The notes beneath the pieces were generated by a model that saw nothing but the letters and a program-made list of their open reading frames with translations, was not told the origin of the DNA and searched no databases. Positions 34,631-45,037 of a stretch of 64,000 bases of DNA are shown here, one piece after another. The DNA comes from an uncultured Oscillospiraceae bacterium. GTDB taxonomy: Bacteria; Bacillota; Clostridia; Oscillospirales; Oscillospiraceae. How positions within the stretch are numbered: position 1 is the stretch's first letter; every line of letters starts with the position of its first letter. The translations under genes were made by a program, and so were the position numbers. Where the stretch lies: contig CANROF010000087.1 in NCBI GenBank assembly GCA_947632155.1, forward strand, positions 1 to 64,000, written 5' to 3'.

Positions 34631-35158
34631 TTGCCGGTTTTAGCAGAGGTCACACAATTTGAAAGCCTGGTGGGCGTCAACCCTTGGACCGCGCTCTTCA
34701 CCTTCTGCAATATGATCATCACCTTCCTGCTCTTGAAGAAATTCCTCTTCAAGCCCGTGAAGAAGATGATCGACGCCCGTCAGAAGGAGATCGACGACAT
34801 GTACGCCGACGCCGAGGCCTCCAAAAAGGAGGCCGCCAAGCTCCAGGCCGATTACGAGGAGCACTTAAGCTCCGCCCGCGCCCAGCGGGACGAGATCCTG
34901 CGGGACGCCGTGGCCGCCGCCAACAAGCGCCGGGAGGCCATCGTGGCCGAGGCCCGGGCGGACGCCGCGGCCCTGCGCGACAAGGCGGAGGCGGACATCG
35001 CCCAGGAGAAGAAAAAGGCCCTCAATGAGGTAAAGAACGAGATCTCCTCCATCTCCATCTCCATCGCCGAAGAGGTGGTGGAGCGGGAGATCACCGAGGC
35101 CGACCACCTGCGGCTGGTCAACGAATTCATCGGGAAATTAGGTGAGGGCGATGACTGA
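34631..35158 (+). CDS. atpF: F0 ATP synthase subunit b
   Basis: 175-residue peripheral stalk subunit: one membrane helix (residues 14-35, WTALFTFCNMIITFLLLKKFLF) followed by a long charged coiled coil. TTG 34631 is preferred because GGAAGGAG ends 8 nt before it; an in-frame GTG at 34622 overlaps that site. It overlaps atpH by 8 nt. Confidence 0.92.
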   Translation: MPVLAEVTQFESLVGVNPWTALFTFCNMIITFLLLKKFLFKPVKKMIDARQKEIDDMYADAEASKKEAAKLQADYEEHLSSARAQRDEILRDAVAAANKRREAIVAEARADAAALRDKAEADIAQEKKKALNEVKNEISSISISIAEEVVEREITEADHLRLVNEFIGKLGEGDD

Positions 35159-35690
35159 GCTGGCAAGGACCTACGGCGGGGCCCTCTATGAGCTGGCACG
35201 GGAGGAGCGCCTTTCGGAGGAGCTGCTTTCTCAGCTTGACATGTGCGTCAGGCTCCTGGGGGACTACCCGGAGTATGGGCGGCTGCTGTCCACCCCCTCC
35301 GTCCCCAAGGAGGAGCGGCGGGAGCTCATAAAGAGCGCCTTCGGCGGCCGGGTCCACGAGTATGTGGAGAGCTTTTTGAAGCTCTTAGTGGACCGGGATG
35401 CCGTGGGCGAGCTGCCCGGCTGCGCCCGGGCCTACCGCGAAAGGTACAACGAGGACAACGGCATCTTGGAGGTCACCGCCACCGCCGCCGTGGAGCTTCC
35501 CGCGGCCGCCCGGGAGCGGCTTCTGGCCAGGCTCCGGGAGGTCTTCGGGAAGAAGATCCTCCTCACCGTCACGGTGGACCCCTCGGTGCTGGGCGGGATG
35601 CGCTTAGAGTGCCAGGGCAAGCGCTACGACGGCACCGTGAAGGACCGCCTTGCCCGCATCGAGCGCGGCCTTCGCGAGACGGTGCTGTGA
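35151..35690 (+). CDS. atpH: F1 ATP synthase subunit delta
   Basis: 179-residue OSCP/delta subunit that ties F1 to the b stalk. It has the helical N-terminal domain (ARTYGGALYELAREE, FLKLLVDRDAV) and the C-terminal segment KKILLTVTVDPSVLGGMRL, the family hallmark. Its start lies within the last codons of atpF. Confidence 0.93.
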   Translation: MTELARTYGGALYELAREERLSEELLSQLDMCVRLLGDYPEYGRLLSTPSVPKEERRELIKSAFGGRVHEYVESFLKLLVDRDAVGELPGCARAYRERYNEDNGILEVTATAAVELPAAARERLLARLREVFGKKILLTVTVDPSVLGGMRLECQGKRYDGTVKDRLARIERGLRETVL

Positions 35691-35742
35691 GGCCCGGCCA
35701 AATCAGGGCGTTCATCTTAAAAATCACAGGAGGCGCTTTCAA

Positions 35743-36028
35743 ATGAAGGGCTTCTTTTGCGATGCCCGAGGATATGTTGGCGTCGAATAACTTCTACATC
35801 TCCGCCTACTGGGGAACGCCCATCGCCAGGTATGCCGAGCTGCGCTCGCGGATGTACCGGCTTTCGTATTTTGACCCCGTGGACGGCGGCTGGGAGCAGA
35901 CCGAGGCGGCCATACGTGACCGCAGCGCCGTGGAGCTGGCGGTCCTGGCCGGGGGCACCCCCGAGGACGTGGAGAGCGCCCGGCAGGGCGACGCCAAGGC
36001 CCTTATCGAGTTTATGAAAAACAGTTAA
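35743..36028 (+). CDS. unrecognised small gene between atpH and atpA, start frame broken
   Basis: A strong CAGGAGG site precedes ATG 35743, which opens only 15 codons (MKGFFCDARGYVGVE) before TAA. The +1 frame then runs on as an 88-residue ORF from ATG 35762 to 36028 (NNFYISAYWGTPIARY near its start), which has no ribosome site. The two together look like one protein of about 95 residues interrupted by a frameshift, by real +1 recoding at TAAC, or by sequence error. I know no ATP synthase subunit with this sequence; a role in the complex is only suggested by position. Confidence 0.55.
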
Positions 36029-36088
36029 AAGCACATTTTTGAACATAAAACGGCAATTCTCTGATACTTCTTTAACGGGAGAATCAAT

Positions 36089-37597
36089 ATGGAACTGAAA
36101 CCAGAGGAGATAACCAAAATCATAAAGGCGCAGATCAAGAACTACTCCAGGCAGATCGAGGAGAGCGAGACTGGCACCGTCATCTTGGTGGGCGACGGCA
36201 TCGCCAGGGCCTCGGGGCTTGAGAAGTGCCTGATGAACGAGCTCATCGAATTCCCAAACGGCGAGTACGGCATGGCCCAGAATTTGGAGGAGAACTCCGT
36301 CTCCATCGTCATTCTGGGCTCCGACGCCGGCATCCGGGAGGGCGACGCCGTGAAGCGCACGGGCCGGGTCGTCTCCGTCCCCGTGGGCGAGGCCCTCATC
36401 GGCCGCGTGGTGGACGCCCTGGGCGCCCCCATCGACGGCAAGGGCGAGATCGCCGCCGCGCGCTTTGACCCCATCGAGGCCCCCGCCCCCGGCATCATCG
36501 AGCGCAAGAGCGTCTCCGTGCCGCTGCAGACGGGCATTAAGGCCATCGACTCCATGATCCCCATCGGCCGCGGCCAGCGCGAGCTCATCATCGGCGACCG
36601 CCAGACGGGAAAATCCACCATCGCCATCGACACCATCCTCAACCAGAAGGGCAAGGACTGCATCTGCGTCTACGTGGCCATCGGCCAGAAGCGCTCCACC
36701 GTGGCCCAGGTGGTCAGCACCTTGGAGGCCGGCGGGGCCATGGACTACACCATCGTCGTCTCCGCCACCGCCTCGGAGCTGGCACCCATGCAGTACATCG
36801 CGCCCTATTCCGGCTGCACCATGGGCGAGTACTTCATGAAGCAGGGGCGCGACGTCCTGGTGGTCTACGACGACCTCAGCAAGCACGCCGTGGCCTACCG
36901 CGCCATCTCCCTGCTCATCCGGCGGCCCCCCGGACGGGAGGCGTACCCCGGCGACGTCTTCTACCTCCACTCCCGGCTTCTGGAGCGGGCGGCGCGGATG
37001 GCCCCGGAGTACGGCGGAGGGTCCCTGACGGCCCTGCCCATCATCGAGACGCAGGCCGGGGACGTGTCGGCCTATATCCCGACAAATGTCATCTCCATCA
37101 CCGACGGACAGATCTTTTTGGAGACGGAGCTCTTCCACTCCGGCATCATGCCCGCCGTGAACCCCGGCATTTCGGTGAGCCGCGTGGGCGGCTCGGCCCA
37201 AATCAAGGCCATGAAGAAGGTGGCGGGGTCCTTAAAGCTCATTTACTCCCAGTACCGGGAGCTCCAGTCCTTCGCCCAGTTCGGCTCGGACCTGGACCAG
37301 GACACCAAGGACCGCCTCGCCCAGGGCGAGCGGATAGTCGAGGTCCTGAAGCAGAAAAACGGCGCCCCCGTGGAGGTGGCCCACCAGGTCTGCATCTTCT
37401 ACGCCGCCACGAACGGGTATCTCAAGGACATCGAGACATCCAAAATCAGCGACTTCGAGCGGGGCCTTTACGACTACATGGACGAGCACGGCTGCGCCGT
37501 TCTGGAGGCCATCCGGGAGAGCGGGAAGCTGGAGCCGGAGACTGAGGCGGAGCTGAAGGCCTGCATCACAAGGTATATCGAGATATTCAATAAATAA
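36089..37597 (+). CDS. atpA: F1 ATP synthase subunit alpha
   Basis: 502-residue non-catalytic nucleotide-binding subunit. Walker A is GDRQTGKST; the family stretch [14 protein letters not shown] segment ([17 protein letters not shown]) and the arginine-finger region are present. Length is normal. An AACGGGAG site lies before the ATG. It follows the small unrecognised gene by 60 nt. Confidence 0.97.
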   Translation: MELKPEEITKIIKAQIKNYSRQIEESETGTVILVGDGIARASGLEKCLMNELIEFPNGEYGMAQNLEENSVSIVILGSDAGIREGDAVKRTGRVVSVPVGEALIGRVVDALGAPIDGKGEIAAARFDPIEAPAPGIIERKSVSVPLQTGIKAIDSMIPIGRGQRELIIGDRQTGKSTIAIDTILNQKGKDCICVYVAIGQKRSTVAQVVSTLEAGGAMDYTIVVSATASELAPMQYIAPYSGCTMGEYFMKQGRDVLVVYDDLSKHAVAYRAISLLIRRPPGREAYPGDVFYLHSRLLERAARMAPEYGGGSLTALPIIETQAGDVSAYIPTNVISITDGQIFLETELFHSGIMPAVNPGISVSRVGGSAQIKAMKKVAGSLKLIYSQYRELQSFAQFGSDLDQDTKDRLAQGERIVEVLKQKNGAPVEVAHQVCIFYAATNGYLKDIETSKISDFERGLYDYMDEHGCAVLEAIRESGKLEPETEAELKACITRYIEIFNK

Positions 37598-37612
37598 AGG
37601 TGGTGAATTGCC

Positions 37613-38464
37613 GTGGCCGGAGTATCCATGAAGGACATTAAGCTCCGCATCCGGAGCATGGAGAGCACAAGGCAGATAACAAAGGCCATGGAGATGGTGG
37701 CCGCCTCCAAGCTGCGCCGCGCCCAGGAGAACGTCGCCCGCTCAAGGCCGTATTTTGAGATACTTTACACCACCGTCTGCGACATCGCCTCCGGCTCCGA
37801 CTCCTTTACCTCCAGGTATCTGGAGGCCCGGGAGGTCAAGCGGAGCTGCTACGTGGTGATCGCCGGGGACCGGGGGCTGGCCGGGGGCTACAACCACAAC
37901 GTTTTGAAGCTGGCCGAGGCCGAAATGGCCGGGAAGAACGCCGCGGTGGTGCCCATCGGCAAAAAATCCGTTGAGAATTTCCGGGCCCACGGCTTTGACA
38001 TCCTCACCGACGCCTGGTGGGAGGCCGGGGACGTGTCCGTCTCCGACTGCTTCACCATGGCAAAGGACCTGTGCGCCCGCTTTTTGGCGGGGGAGCTGGA
38101 CGAGGTGAACATCGTCTATACGAATTTCGTATCCATTTTGACCCAGCAGCCCACGGTCATCCCCGTGCTGCCCCTCCACGGCCCGGAGGTCCGGGGGGAG
38201 GAGCCCGGCAGCGAGACGCTGTACGAGCCCGGCAGCGAGGCGGTGTTCGACGCCATCGTCCCGGAGTACCTGGGGGGCCTCATCTACGGGGCGCTGTGCG
38301 AGAGCCGCGCCTCCGAGCAGGGCGCCCGCCGCACCGCCATGGACTCCGCCACCAAGAACGCGGAGGAGATGATCGGCGATTTGAGCCTCAAATACAACCG
38401 CGCCCGCCAGGGGGCCATCACCCAGGAGATCACGGAGATCGTCGCCGGGTCTACTGCCTCATAA
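37613..38464 (+). CDS. atpG: F1 ATP synthase subunit gamma
   Basis: 283-residue central shaft. The N-terminal helix reads KLRIRSMESTRQITKAMEMVAASKLRRAQ and the C-terminal helix TAMDSATKNAEEMIGDLSLKYNRARQGAITQEI, both diagnostic. The GTG start follows AAGGTGG. A 188-bp hairpin-rich spacer separates it from atpD, unusual for this operon. Confidence 0.96.
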   Translation: MAGVSMKDIKLRIRSMESTRQITKAMEMVAASKLRRAQENVARSRPYFEILYTTVCDIASGSDSFTSRYLEAREVKRSCYVVIAGDRGLAGGYNHNVLKLAEAEMAGKNAAVVPIGKKSVENFRAHGFDILTDAWWEAGDVSVSDCFTMAKDLCARFLAGELDEVNIVYTNFVSILTQQPTVIPVLPLHGPEVRGEEPGSETLYEPGSEAVFDAIVPEYLGGLIYGALCESRASEQGARRTAMDSATKNAEEMIGDLSLKYNRARQGAITQEITEIVAGSTAS

Positions 38465-40044
<1,580 letters not shown>

Positions 40045-40047
40045 GCG

Positions 40048-40455
40048 TTGGCTGAATTCGACCTGGAGATCGTCACCCCCGACGGGCTCATGTTCTCCGG
40101 CAAGGCCGAGAGCCTGAAGGTCCGCACGGTCACGGGGGACGTGTGCATCCTCCCCAACCACATAAACTACCTCACCGCCCTGGGGATGGGCGAGGCTAAG
40201 ATCGTCTCCGAGGGCGTGGCCCGCCGGGCCGCCTGCATCGGCGGGATGCTCTCCGTCCGGGATAACCGGGTCCGCCTGGTCCCCACCACCTTTGAGTGGT
40301 CCGACGAGATAGATCCCGCCCGGGCCGAACGCGCCCGCCAGGCCGCGGAGGAGAAGCTCTCCCACCGCGACACCCTCTCCGACCAGGAGCTGGCCGTCGC
40401 CGAAGCCAAGCTCAAGCGCGCCTTGGTCCGCCGCAGCGTGGCGGGAATGAAATAA
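40048..40455 (+). CDS. atpC: F1 ATP synthase subunit epsilon
   Basis: 135-residue rotor subunit: N-terminal beta-sandwich (FDLEIVTPDGLMFSGKAESLKVRTVTGDVCILPNH) and C-terminal helical hairpin (ARAERARQAAEEKL...AEAKLKRALVRRSV). TTG start with GAGGGG upstream. It is the last gene of the operon; a strong terminator follows. Confidence 0.93.
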   Translation: MAEFDLEIVTPDGLMFSGKAESLKVRTVTGDVCILPNHINYLTALGMGEAKIVSEGVARRAACIGGMLSVRDNRVRLVPTTFEWSDEIDPARAERARQAAEEKLSHRDTLSDQELAVAEAKLKRALVRRSVAGMK

Positions 40456-40458
40456 GGT

Positions 40459-40490
40459 AAAAAATTCCGCCCGTCCGGGCGGAATTTTTT
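40459..40490 (+). terminator. terminator of the atp operon
   Basis: 15-bp perfect stem AAAAAATTCCGCCCG with complement ending in TTTTTT and a 2-nt loop. Confidence 0.95.
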
Positions 40491-40493
40491 GCG

Positions 40494-41571
40494 CGTATGC
40501 GCCGCGGATTCCATAACACACGTCGTCCAAATTCATAGCCCCCCAACCCCGCCGTAGGGGCCGATGACCACATCGGCCCATCCCGCCGTTTTCTCTCCCC
40601 ACCCGCCGTAAGGGCCGGACACATCTCCGGCCTAAGAGCCGCCCCATTGGGGCGGTTGGCCTCCGAAACGCGCCTGCGGGCGCAGCGTGCCGGCCCGGTC
40701 CCTCCGATATGCACACCGCCCAAATCAACGCATAAACCAATCTCATATGCTGTACGGGCCGCCGCCCACGGCGGCCCATCCCCCGTATTTCGCCGTTTTC
40801 CGTTTGAACGGAGGCAGGCGCGAATCGGAGAAAAGGGCCGCCGTGGGCAGCGGCCCGTACAGCGAATCGGGAGGTTTTCGCAGTTGTATTGGGGTTATCC
40901 ATAATCGAACCACGGGCCGATGTGGTCATCGGCCCTTACGGCTTCAACAATACACATCGTCCAAATCAACGCGAAAACCCCACCCAATACGTTGTAGGGG
41001 TCGCCGTCTCGGCGACCCGTGTTGCGATTTGGAATCCGCAAGCAATCAACGCGCAAACCCCAAACCCCGCCGTAAGGGCCGATGACCACATCGGCCCATC
41101 CCGCCAATTTCCCTCCCCACCCGCCGTAAGGGCCGGACACCGTGCCGGCCCATTCCCTCCGATATGCACACCGCCCAAATCAACGCATAAACCAATCTCA
41201 TATGCCGTACAGGCCGTGACCAACGGGAATGCCCTTTGGGCACGCCCACGGCGGCCCATCCCCCGTATTTCGCCGTTTTCCGTTTGAACGGAGGCAGGCG
41301 CGAATCGGGAGAAAGGGGCCGCCGTGGGCGGCGGCCCGTACAGCGAATTGGGAGGTTTTCATGGTTGTATTGGGGTTATTCGCAATCCCACCACGGGCCG
41401 GCACGGTGTCCGGCCCCTACGGGGACGTGTTGCGTATGCCAGGAGGCGGGTGGTAAATCGTGGGACGGGTCGCTGAGACGGCGACCCCTACGGCGTATTA
41501 TGCAACGTTGTGTATAAACGAAAAGGGCCGCCAAGAGAGGCGGCCCCTACAGGGATTAAATAGGTATTCCC
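40494..41571. repeat. duplicated noncoding repeat block
   Basis: About 1.1 kb without a credible gene. Short palindromic units of the type CCGTAGGGGCCGATG...CATCGGCCC recur in both orientations. A larger unit is directly duplicated, about 40,540-40,918 and 41,060-41,400. Both copies contain GATATGCACACCGCCCAAAT and CGTTTGAACGGAGGCAGGCG. The 3' edge borders the LRR lipoprotein gene. Confidence 0.85.
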
Positions 41572-41572
41572 G

Positions 41573-42734
41573 TCACGCGCCGTAATGGACGGTGACGTTT
41601 TCGGGGACGGATGCATTGGCGGAGATGTCCGCCCACTGCTCCGCGGTGCCGGCGAAGTAGATGTCGGTGAGGGAAAGGCACTCCTCGAAGACAGCTTCGC
41701 CTATTGCCGTAAGGCTGGCGGGCAGCGTCACGCTCTCAATTCCGCAATCGTAGAACGCCTTGCTCTCGATTGTCGTGACGCCCTCTGGCACCGTGACGTT
41801 TTCCACCCAACCGCTCATAAAGGCGCCGCCGCCAATCGTGGTCACGCCGTCTGGAACGGTATACTCCTCCACCCTTTGGCCGGAGAAGGCGACGAGCCGG
41901 GTCATATCCGCGGTAAAGATGACGTTGTCCACAGCGACGAAGCTGCTGTTTCCTTCGGCCACCTTAACGGATTCCAACCACTGGGCGCCGGCGATAATGC
42001 CGTCGCCAATCTCCGTCACGCCGGCGGGGATGGTTATTTCCTTCAGCCCCGTGCATTTTTGGAAGGCCCGGCTCTCTATCGCTGTTACGCTGTCGGGAAT
42101 CGTAATGGTTTCAAAACCTATGCTGTTGTAGAAGGCGGACTCCTTTATGGTGGTCACGCTGTTGGGAATCTCCACGTTTTTCAGGTCGATAAAATTGCAA
42201 AAGGCGCAAGCGCCGATGGTAGTAAGGCCGTCTTCAATCACGATACTCGATACGGTCGCACGAGTTATATCTATGATGTTCCAGGGCGCATAAGCATAGC
42301 CGGGATAATCCGGCATGGGGCCATCGCCGCTTAGAGTGAGAACTCCGTTGTCAAAAGACCAAACGATACCGTCCACCTCCGAGAAGCCCTCGATTTGTCC
42401 GCACCTGAGGCAGTTATTGGTTTTCTTGCCGGTGGTCCCCACGGGGGTCTCCATCCAGTAGTGCCCTAACGCCTCGCCCTCGGTGGCGCCGCACACAGAG
42501 CAGGTCTTGGGCGCGGTGCAGGTGGCGTCCACCCAGGTGTGGACATGCTCCGGCTCCTCGGGCTGGTCAGGCTCGTCGGGCTCGGTGCCGGGGGGTGTTG
42601 TCGCCGGTGGGAGGCGGGTTGTCGGGGTTCTTGTTGTCGCTCTGGGGGGCGTCGTTCCCGCCGCCGCAGGCCGCCAGGGCCAGGATGAGGGTCAGGGCCA
42701 ATAAAATTGCTGTCAGTTTTTTCGCGGTACGCAT
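41573..42734 (-). pseudogene. BspA-like leucine-rich-repeat lipoprotein, frameshifted at a G/C tract
   Basis: ATG 42734 follows AAAGGAGAAG and starts a lipoprotein signal (MRTAKKL...LALAACGGG). After about 48 residues a run of six C (plus strand G, 42,590-42,595) shifts the frame; removing one C restores an open frame to 41,573, giving about 386 residues. The second part has CxxC pairs (CSVCGAT, CLRCGQ) and then repeated LRR_5/BspA units (GLTTIGACAFCNF, SVTTIKESAF, GVTTIESKAFYDC). Such proteins are surface-exposed binding proteins. Phase variation, decay or a sequencing error are all possible. Confidence 0.8.
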
Positions 42735-42827
42735 TTTTCGTCTTCTCCTTTGTTCCGAAATTTGTTTCCGGCTGCCGGGGCGGGAGGTGGGGGCCTCCCG
42801 CTGGGCGCCGGAAACGCGTAAAGCGGT

Positions 42828-42862
42828 GCCGAGTGTAAAACTCAACACCGCTTTTTCAAAGC
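42828..42862. terminator. hairpin upstream of the LRR gene
   Basis: AAAGCGGTG ... CACCGCTTT stem with inner GAGT/ACTC, followed on the plus strand by TTTTC. It lies in the leader of the LRR gene or ends an unseen transcript. Confidence 0.5.
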
Positions 42863-42898
42863 ATAAACACAAAACCCTATAAAACCCGGCGGCCGCTC

Positions 42899-42927
42899 TT
42901 GAAAAAGACGGAAGTTGCGGGTATAAT
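42899..42927 (+). promoter_or_regulatory. consensus promoter without an adjacent gene
   Basis: TTGAAA (42899-42904), 17-bp spacer, TATAAT (42922-42927). The next plus-strand gene, perR, starts 264 nt on and has its own promoter. Nothing else is seen between 42,930 and 43,120. Confidence 0.6.
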
Positions 42928-43126
42928 AAGGCCGTGGCGCAGTTATACTGCTGTGTTGAGTGGTGCGTTCACTCGCTCAGGGGCGCGGCGGGGCGCAATC
43001 CCGCCGTGTCCTGCCGCTTATCGCGTTTCTGACCCCTATTTTATCCCTTTATGCCGAAAAATGCAAGGGATACGGGAAAAGAAACGCGATTTTTTCTTTC
43101 CGCCGGAGGTTTGGGCGAATCCCATC

Positions 43127-43155
43127 TTTACAACCGGGGAAAATTGTGCTATGCT
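43127..43155 (+). promoter_or_regulatory. perR promoter
   Basis: TTTACA (43127-43132), 17-bp spacer, TATGCT (43150-43155). An AT-rich segment CTTAATAAGAATAATT follows at the expected start site and may be an operator. Confidence 0.6.
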
Positions 43156-43190
43156 CTTAATAAGAATAATTCCTGTTAGGGGGCGGCGGT

Positions 43191-43589
43191 ATGGCGATGG
43201 TCAGGAGGAGCGTCAAGCGCGAGGCCATGCTGGCGCTGCTGCGTTCCACCCACAGCCACCCCGGCGCCGAGTGGGTCTATGACCGGCTCCGGCCGGACTT
43301 CCCGGACCTGAGCCTGGGCACGGTCTACCGCAATCTCCGCCAGCTTGAGGGGGAGGGGCTTATCGTCAGCGTCGGCGTTGTGGACGGCGTGGAGCGCTTC
43401 GACGCCAACACCGCGCCCCACGCGCACTTCGTCTGCACCCGCTGCGGCGCGGTGACGGACCTGGAGCTCCCCGGCGGCCCGGAGCTCCGGAGAGAGGCGG
43501 AGGCGGCCTCCGGCGGCAGGATCTCCGGGTGCGAGGTGCGCTTTACGGGCCTGTGCCGGGGGTGTCTCGATAGGGATATGCAGACTTGA
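43191..43589 (+). CDS. perR: Fur-family regulator, PerR-like
   Basis: 132-residue metal-dependent repressor. The winged helix has HPGAEWVYDRLRPDFPDLSLGTVYRNLRQLEGEGLI. The regulatory metal site shows RFDAN and HAHFVC; structural zinc cysteines are CTRCG and CRGC. Its position directly before reverse rubrerythrin, a classic PerR target in clostridia, favours PerR over Fur or Zur. GGGGGCGG precedes the ATG. Confidence 0.85.
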   Translation: MAMVRRSVKREAMLALLRSTHSHPGAEWVYDRLRPDFPDLSLGTVYRNLRQLEGEGLIVSVGVVDGVERFDANTAPHAHFVCTRCGAVTDLELPGGPELRREAEAASGGRISGCEVRFTGLCRGCLDRDMQT

Positions 43590-43634
43590 GGAAGTCTTGT
43601 ATATACATTTTTTACGATTATGGAGGTTATCACT

Positions 43635-44222
43635 ATGAAGAAATGGGTCTGCCCCGTCTGCGGCTATGTCTATGAGGGCGAAGAGCCCCCCGAGAAGTGC
43701 CCCGTCTGCAAGGTCCCGGGCTCGAAGTTCACCGAGATGAAGGAGGACGCCAAGCTGGCGGCCGAGCACGTCTACGGCATCTACGACAAGACCGTGAAGA
43801 ACAACCCCGATGTCTCCGAGGAGGACAAGAAGTACATCCTGGAGCAGCTCAAGGCCAACTTCAACGGCGAGTGCTCCGAGGTGGGCATGTACCTGTGCAT
43901 GGCCCGGATCGCCCACCGGGAGGGCTACCCCGAGGTGGGCCTCTACTGGGAGAAGGCGGCCTATGAGGAGGCCGAGCACGCCGCCAAGTTCGCGGAGCTC
44001 CTGGGCGCGGAGATCGAGCCCAACATGACCGACAGCACCAAGAAGAACCTGGCCTGGCGCGTGGACTGCGAGTTCGGCGCCACCCAGGGCAAGTTCGACC
44101 TGGCCGCCTGCGCCAAGAAAAACGGCCTGGACGCCATCCACGACACCGTCCACGAAATGGCCCGCGACGAGGCGAGACATGGAAAGGCTTTGAAGGGCTT
44201 ATTAGAGCGTTATTTTAAATAA
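43635..44222 (+). CDS. reverse rubrerythrin (N-terminal rubredoxin)
   Basis: 195-residue non-heme iron protein that reduces hydrogen peroxide. The rubredoxin domain comes first ([22 protein letters not shown]), then the four-helix di-iron domain with [25 protein letters not shown] and [14 protein letters not shown] supplying Glu and His ligands. The reversed domain order defines the clostridial revRbr class. GGAGG lies before ATG 43635. It forms a stress unit with perR and ends at a strong terminator. Confidence 0.94.
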   Translation: MKKWVCPVCGYVYEGEEPPEKCPVCKVPGSKFTEMKEDAKLAAEHVYGIYDKTVKNNPDVSEEDKKYILEQLKANFNGECSEVGMYLCMARIAHREGYPEVGLYWEKAAYEEAEHAAKFAELLGAEIEPNMTDSTKKNLAWRVDCEFGATQGKFDLAACAKKNGLDAIHDTVHEMARDEARHGKALKGLLERYFK

Positions 44223-44244
44223 TAAGCAATAATCACAAAATCTC

Positions 44245-44286
44245 CCCCGTAATGCTTGTGGCACAAGCATTACGGGGACTTTTTTA
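44245..44286 (+). terminator. terminator after reverse rubrerythrin
   Basis: Perfect 14-bp stem CCCCGTAATGCTTG with its complement, loop TGGCA, then ACTTTTTT. It marks the last chromosomal gene before the AT-rich prophage. Confidence 0.93.
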
Positions 44287-44347
44287 TGTGGTTTTGATTG
44301 GTTTGTGATTCTTAAAACACGCATCATTATTACGTTTTAAAATTTCA

Positions 44348-44412
44348 CAAAAAGTAGGGCAAAAAGTAGGGCATCCACATTTTCATCAATTTTTAAAATG
44401 CAAAAAGTAGGG
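44348..44412. repeat. three copies of CAAAAAGTAGGG near the prophage edge
   Basis: Two copies are tandem (44,348-44,359 and 44,360-44,371) and a third begins at 44,401 inside a hairpin. They sit where the composition changes from GC-rich to AT-rich, so they could mark the left attachment region. Confidence 0.5.
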
Positions 44413-44434
44413 GAAGCCCTACTTTTTGCATTTT
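44398..44434. terminator. bidirectional terminator at prophage left end
   Basis: Perfect 15-bp stem ATGCAAAAAGTAGGG with complement, loop GAAG, followed by TTTTTC on the plus strand; it also suits the minus-strand gene ending at 44,495. Confidence 0.85.
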
Positions 44435-44494
44435 TCTACTATATATAGGCATTTTTAGAAACAACACACACGACATACAGGGCAAACAGTCCAA

Positions 44495-44794
44495 TTATAA
44501 CCCCAACTTCTCCTTTATCTGCTCAACTGTCATGCCCTTTTCTTTTGCTGCTTTTATGAGTTCAACAGTTTCATCCTTTTTTCTCTCTCTTGGCTTATCT
44601 AACATCTCATTCTTTGCCTTTATCTTTTCTATCCTTGCCCTTATTCTGTCTGTCTTTTCTTTGCTCTTTGCAACAAAACTCGCACACGCTGACTCTTCAT
44701 CCTTTATCTTTTGCTCTAACTCCGCAATAAGTTTCTCGTTTTCTTTTTTAAGTTCTTCCTTTGTCCTTCTTGTCCGTTTTTCTTCTTCTGCCAT
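44495..44794 (-). CDS. small coiled-coil protein, unknown function
   Basis: 99 residues, strongly charged, with a Lys/Glu-rich coiled coil (residues 8-75) and a short C-terminal helix TVEQIKEKLGL resembling a helix-turn-helix-type tail. AAAGGATGG precedes ATG 44794 and the promoter is a perfect consensus. AT-rich codon use places it with the prophage. It could be an accessory DNA-binding factor for the neighbouring divergent recombinase; that is a guess. Confidence 0.75.
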   Translation of the reverse strand: MAEEEKRTRRTKEELKKENEKLIAELEQKIKDEESACASFVAKSKEKTDRIRARIEKIKAKNEMLDKPRERKKDETVELIKAAKEKGMTVEQIKEKLGL

Positions 44795-44831
44795 AATAAC
44801 ACCATCCTTTCTTATGACAGGCATTATAAGC

Positions 44832-44860
44832 ATTATACACGCTATCCTTTATCTTGTCAA
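44832..44860 (-). promoter_or_regulatory. promoter of the coiled-coil gene
   Basis: Minus-strand TTGACA (44860-44855), 17-bp spacer, TATAAT (44837-44832): perfect consensus. Confidence 0.88.
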
Positions 44861-44975
44861 TTTAGGGCATAGCCAAAATTTACGATTTTCTGTTTTTATT
44901 TTTGCCCTTTATTCTGCAAAAATAGACCCTCTTTTTCTTTTATTTTACAACTTGCAAACAGAGTCTTATTTTTTC

Positions 44976-45005
44976 TTTACATTTTCTATTCTGAAGAGTT
45001 AGAAT
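44976..45005 (+). promoter_or_regulatory. promoter of the serine recombinase gene
   Basis: TTTACA (44976-44981), 18-bp spacer, TAGAAT (45000-45005), about 33 nt before the start. Confidence 0.55.
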
Positions 45006-45037
45006 ACAAACACAACAACAAACAGGGGGCCTTTTTA

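Noticed and set aside
40540..41400. CRISPR-like regular repeats
   Set aside because: Repeats are unequal, palindromic and few, with no uniform spacers and no cas genes.
43155..43172. Canonical PerR box before perR
   Set aside because: The AT-rich stretch does not fit the 7-1-7 palindrome well; kept only as a possible operator.
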